DNA of 64,000 bases from Wujia chipingensis (lineage in GTDB: Bacteria; Bacillota; Clostridia; Lachnospirales; Lachnospiraceae). Below, in pieces: positions 61,943-64,000 of the stretch. Numbering within the stretch: the first letter of the stretch is position 1; every line of letters begins with the position of its first letter. The stretch covers positions 784,501 through 848,500 of the forward strand of contig NZ_CP060632.1 in assembly GCF_014337155.1 (NCBI RefSeq). The letters run 5' to 3'. A program made the translations under genes and the position numbers. The notes below the pieces were generated by a model. It was not told where the DNA came from, did no database searches, and saw only the letters and a list, made by a program, of their open reading frames with translations.

Positions 61943-61992
61943 GCTGTGACTTGCAAAACGCCAAATATATAACAAAAAGAAAGGGATAAGTT

Positions 61993-62424
61993 ATGAGCAA
62001 AGTAAGTATTGTATATTGGAGCGGAACAGGAAATACAGCCATGATGGCAGGCAGTATCGCAGACGGTGTAGCAGCCGCAGGCGGTGAGGCAGAGCTGATC
62101 ACGGTAGATGAGGCAAGTGTTGATGCATTGAAGGATGCATCCGTGATTGCACTTGGCTGCCCATCTATGGGTGCAGAGCAGCTCGAAGAGACACAGATGG
62201 AGCCATTTATGTGTGAGCTTGATGGCGTGATCGCTGGAAAGCAGATTGCACTGTTTGGCTCTTACGGCTGGGGAAATCAGGAGTGGATGCGTGACTGGGA
62301 GGATCGTATCGTTGCAGATGGCGCAACTGTTGTAAATGGCGAGGGTATCGCAGTAAACGGAACACCTGGTCCGGACGCAGAGGATGAACTGAAGGCACTT
62401 GGTCAGACACTCGCAAGTCTGTAA
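61993..62424 (+). CDS. Flavodoxin
   Basis: A 143-residue FMN protein with the phosphate loop VYWSGTGNTAMMA (residues 8-20), LGCPSMGAEQLEE for the 50s loop and FGSYGWGNQEWM for the 90s loop. It replaces ferredoxin as an electron carrier, typically under iron limitation. AAGGGATAAG precedes the ATG. Confidence 0.95.
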   Translation: MSKVSIVYWSGTGNTAMMAGSIADGVAAAGGEAELITVDEASVDALKDASVIALGCPSMGAEQLEETQMEPFMCELDGVIAGKQIALFGSYGWGNQEWMRDWEDRIVADGATVVNGEGIAVNGTPGPDAEDELKALGQTLASL

Positions 62425-62456
62425 TAATTGCGATTATTTAATATTTATCTGGAATA

Positions 62457-62488
62457 GATACAAATTTGATACATTCCTATGCTACACT
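62457..62488 (+). promoter_or_regulatory. GATACA direct-repeat promoter (second copy)
   Basis: GATACA at 62457 and 62468, 11 bases apart, then TACACT (62483-62488) at the same distance as in the copy at 50502. Eighteen of 19 bases across the repeat are identical between the two loci. Confidence 0.6.
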
Positions 62489-62522
62489 GAAACCATCAAA
62501 TCAGAAGGGGGAGGAATCCGAG

Positions 62523-63989
62523 ATGAAACGATGGATAAAAGTGCTATGCATAGGAATGTTTTTTTCGCTATTGACAGGATGCGGAAAAGGCAGAGGTGAT
62601 GTTGCCTCAGATTATCAGAAAAATGCTGAGGGAGGTACATTTGAGGCGGGAGAGCCATCGAATATCAGCTATCAGGTTGCCGGAAATAACAATGTGACAT
62701 TTACGGTCGATGCTGATGTGACAGGAGGCGAGCGGCTCTCTGGCAGCCGGTGCTATGGAGTAAAAACACAGGTGTTTGATGATTCCTATGTGGAATCTAA
62801 GGTATATCCGGTGTTTGATGAGGGAACGGCACAGTCAGTAAAACCATATATGGTATGTACGGATCAGGAGATGGATGACCGAAGAGATGCTCTTTGGGCA
62901 GAGATAGACAAGGCAGTTGAACAATCGGCGTCTCAGACGGATGCCATCTCTGAGATCTGGAAGGATGGATTTTTTGCAGATATGAGTGAGTTGAACTGCA
63001 CTACCGATACGAAGGGACAGGCGCTACATACAACCTTGACAGGAGAAGAAAAAGTGGATCCGAGAATACCGGTCACAGCAGACAACCAGAAAACGTATAG
63101 CTATGTCGATGCAGAAGGTAAGAATATCAGCCGGGCAAGAGTGGATGGTGAAATTGATGGCCTGCCGTATGTATATGAAACGTATTATCAGGAGGCTTCA
63201 GACAGTGTAGAAAATGTAAACTGGGTTACCTTATATATGCGGTACGACAGATATCGGAAGCAGATTCTTGCGCGGCCGAAGGAGAACGGGGATGAAGTTC
63301 CGGATCTGGATGAGACGGATGCACAGGCGTTGGCAGATGCATTTTTACAGAAGCTTGGATATGGAGACTTTGTGTGTTGTGGAACGGAGATTGGTGCTTA
63401 CAGGGAAAGGGAGGAAGATCCGTATGCGATGGGAACTAATCTGATCGATCGTTGGTATTGCTTTTCTTATAGCCGGAAGATGGATGGGATTGCGACAGCG
63501 GTTACAGCAGGTGTTAATGATTTACGGTTTGGCGTATCGGGGGAGCTGACAGCTCCGCAGGAGACCATCGATGTTACGGTGGATGCACAGGGCGTTGCAA
63601 CTGTGAAGATACAGGCAAATCAATATGAATTAGAGGAAGAAGGAACCGGTATTACGTCTTATCTTACCTTTGAGCAGGTGGATGCAGCCGCTCAGAAATA
63701 CATGAGTGAATATAAACAACCGGATTATATCACGAAGAATGTACCACAGGCAGTCTCTGTAACACATGTAAAGCTAAATTATGCTTATGTGCGTTATACA
63801 GATGGAAACTACAATATGATCCCCGTGTGGGCATATTATGGATATCAGTTTGAACAAAATCCATATCAAGAAAGATACAGTGGAGATGCTTCACCGCGGG
63901 AATGTTTCCTGTTTGGAGTCAGTGCGGTGGATGGACAGATTATCGAGGGCGTGTATTCCAAGGTTGTAGATAATCCATTTGATTTATAG
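62523..63989 (+). CDS. Lipoprotein of unknown function, GATACA regulon candidate
   Basis: A 488-residue lipoprotein with lipobox LLTGCGKG. The rest is hydrophilic and beta-rich, without a domain I recognise; the region after residue 330 with YLTFEQVDAAAQKYMSEY and the late YVRYTDGNYNMIPVWAYYG recall the YycH/YycI-like or PepSY-like accessory folds. AGGGGGAGG sets the ATG at 62523. A ribosome site (GGGGAGGA) at the very end of the window announces another gene in the same transcript. Confidence 0.75.
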   Translation: MKRWIKVLCIGMFFSLLTGCGKGRGDVASDYQKNAEGGTFEAGEPSNISYQVAGNNNVTFTVDADVTGGERLSGSRCYGVKTQVFDDSYVESKVYPVFDEGTAQSVKPYMVCTDQEMDDRRDALWAEIDKAVEQSASQTDAISEIWKDGFFADMSELNCTTDTKGQALHTTLTGEEKVDPRIPVTADNQKTYSYVDAEGKNISRARVDGEIDGLPYVYETYYQEASDSVENVNWVTLYMRYDRYRKQILARPKENGDEVPDLDETDAQALADAFLQKLGYGDFVCCGTEIGAYREREEDPYAMGTNLIDRWYCFSYSRKMDGIATAVTAGVNDLRFGVSGELTAPQETIDVTVDAQGVATVKIQANQYELEEEGTGITSYLTFEQVDAAAQKYMSEYKQPDYITKNVPQAVSVTHVKLNYAYVRYTDGNYNMIPVWAYYGYQFEQNPYQERYSGDASPRECFLFGVSAVDGQIIEGVYSKVVDNPFDL

Positions 63990-64000
63990 AAAGGGGAGGA

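Overview
The window looks like a chromosomal segment of an anaerobic Clostridia bacterium, most likely a gut Lachnospiraceae relative of Coprococcus or Roseburia. The reasons are strong AGGAGG ribosome binding sites, Gram-positive lipoprotein signals, a ChW-repeat exoprotein, a DUF3793-flavodoxin pair, MurT/GatD-type genes and moderate GC content. I cannot name a species. Almost every gene is on the + strand. No tRNA, rRNA, CRISPR array or intact transposase was seen.

Layout. 1-4.9 kb: the 3' end of malic enzyme, then a MoxR ATPase / DUF58 / transglutaminase cluster closed by a terminator. 4.9-18.7 kb: one long sulfur operon under a consensus promoter with a nearby palindrome: cysK, sulfate importer (sbp-cysT-cysW-cysA), an AprAB-like APS reductase, cysD-cysN, metY, a ferredoxin-fused sulfite reductase, TusA-like protein, thioredoxin, and a ThiS/ThiF/JAMM trio. 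The trio matches the protein-thiocarboxylate route to homocysteine (HcyS/HcyF/HcyD). Sulfate would be imported, activated to APS, reduced to sulfite and then sulfide, and delivered to O-acetylserine, or through HcyS to O-acetylhomoserine. 18.9-34.3 kb: siroheme genes (hemA, precorrin-2 dehydrogenase-hemC fusion, cobA-hemD fusion, hemB, hemL), which supply the sulfite reductase cofactor. They are split by an AT-rich accessory island (about 21.6-30.2 kb) with Fic, HipBA, GNAT, a ChW exoprotein, a nucleotidyltransferase and several decaying genes. trxB follows.

35.3-43 kb: a strong promoter and long structured leader, then murT with a GatD homologue that lacks both catalytic residues, an EctB-like aminotransferase, alanine racemase, a polysaccharide flippase and a lipoprotein. 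43-49 kb: a FliD-like protein, a pseudouridine synthase, a membrane protein with three EGATTVL motifs and a 36-bp minisatellite, an unknown protein, and a second metY on the - strand. 49.3-50.5 kb: rpsF-ssb-rpsR. 50.5-61.3 kb: an efflux-type operon (adaptor, double adaptor, FtsX-like permease, two ATPases, response regulator, histidine kinase, accessory membrane protein). 61.3-64 kb: DUF3793 and flavodoxin behind a perfect 40-bp palindrome, then a lipoprotein whose promoter shares a GATACA direct repeat with the efflux operon.

The least explained parts are non-coding: a multibranched structured element between cobA-hemD and hemB, a giant hairpin upstream of murT, and a small hairpin module shared between two loci with compensatory base changes.
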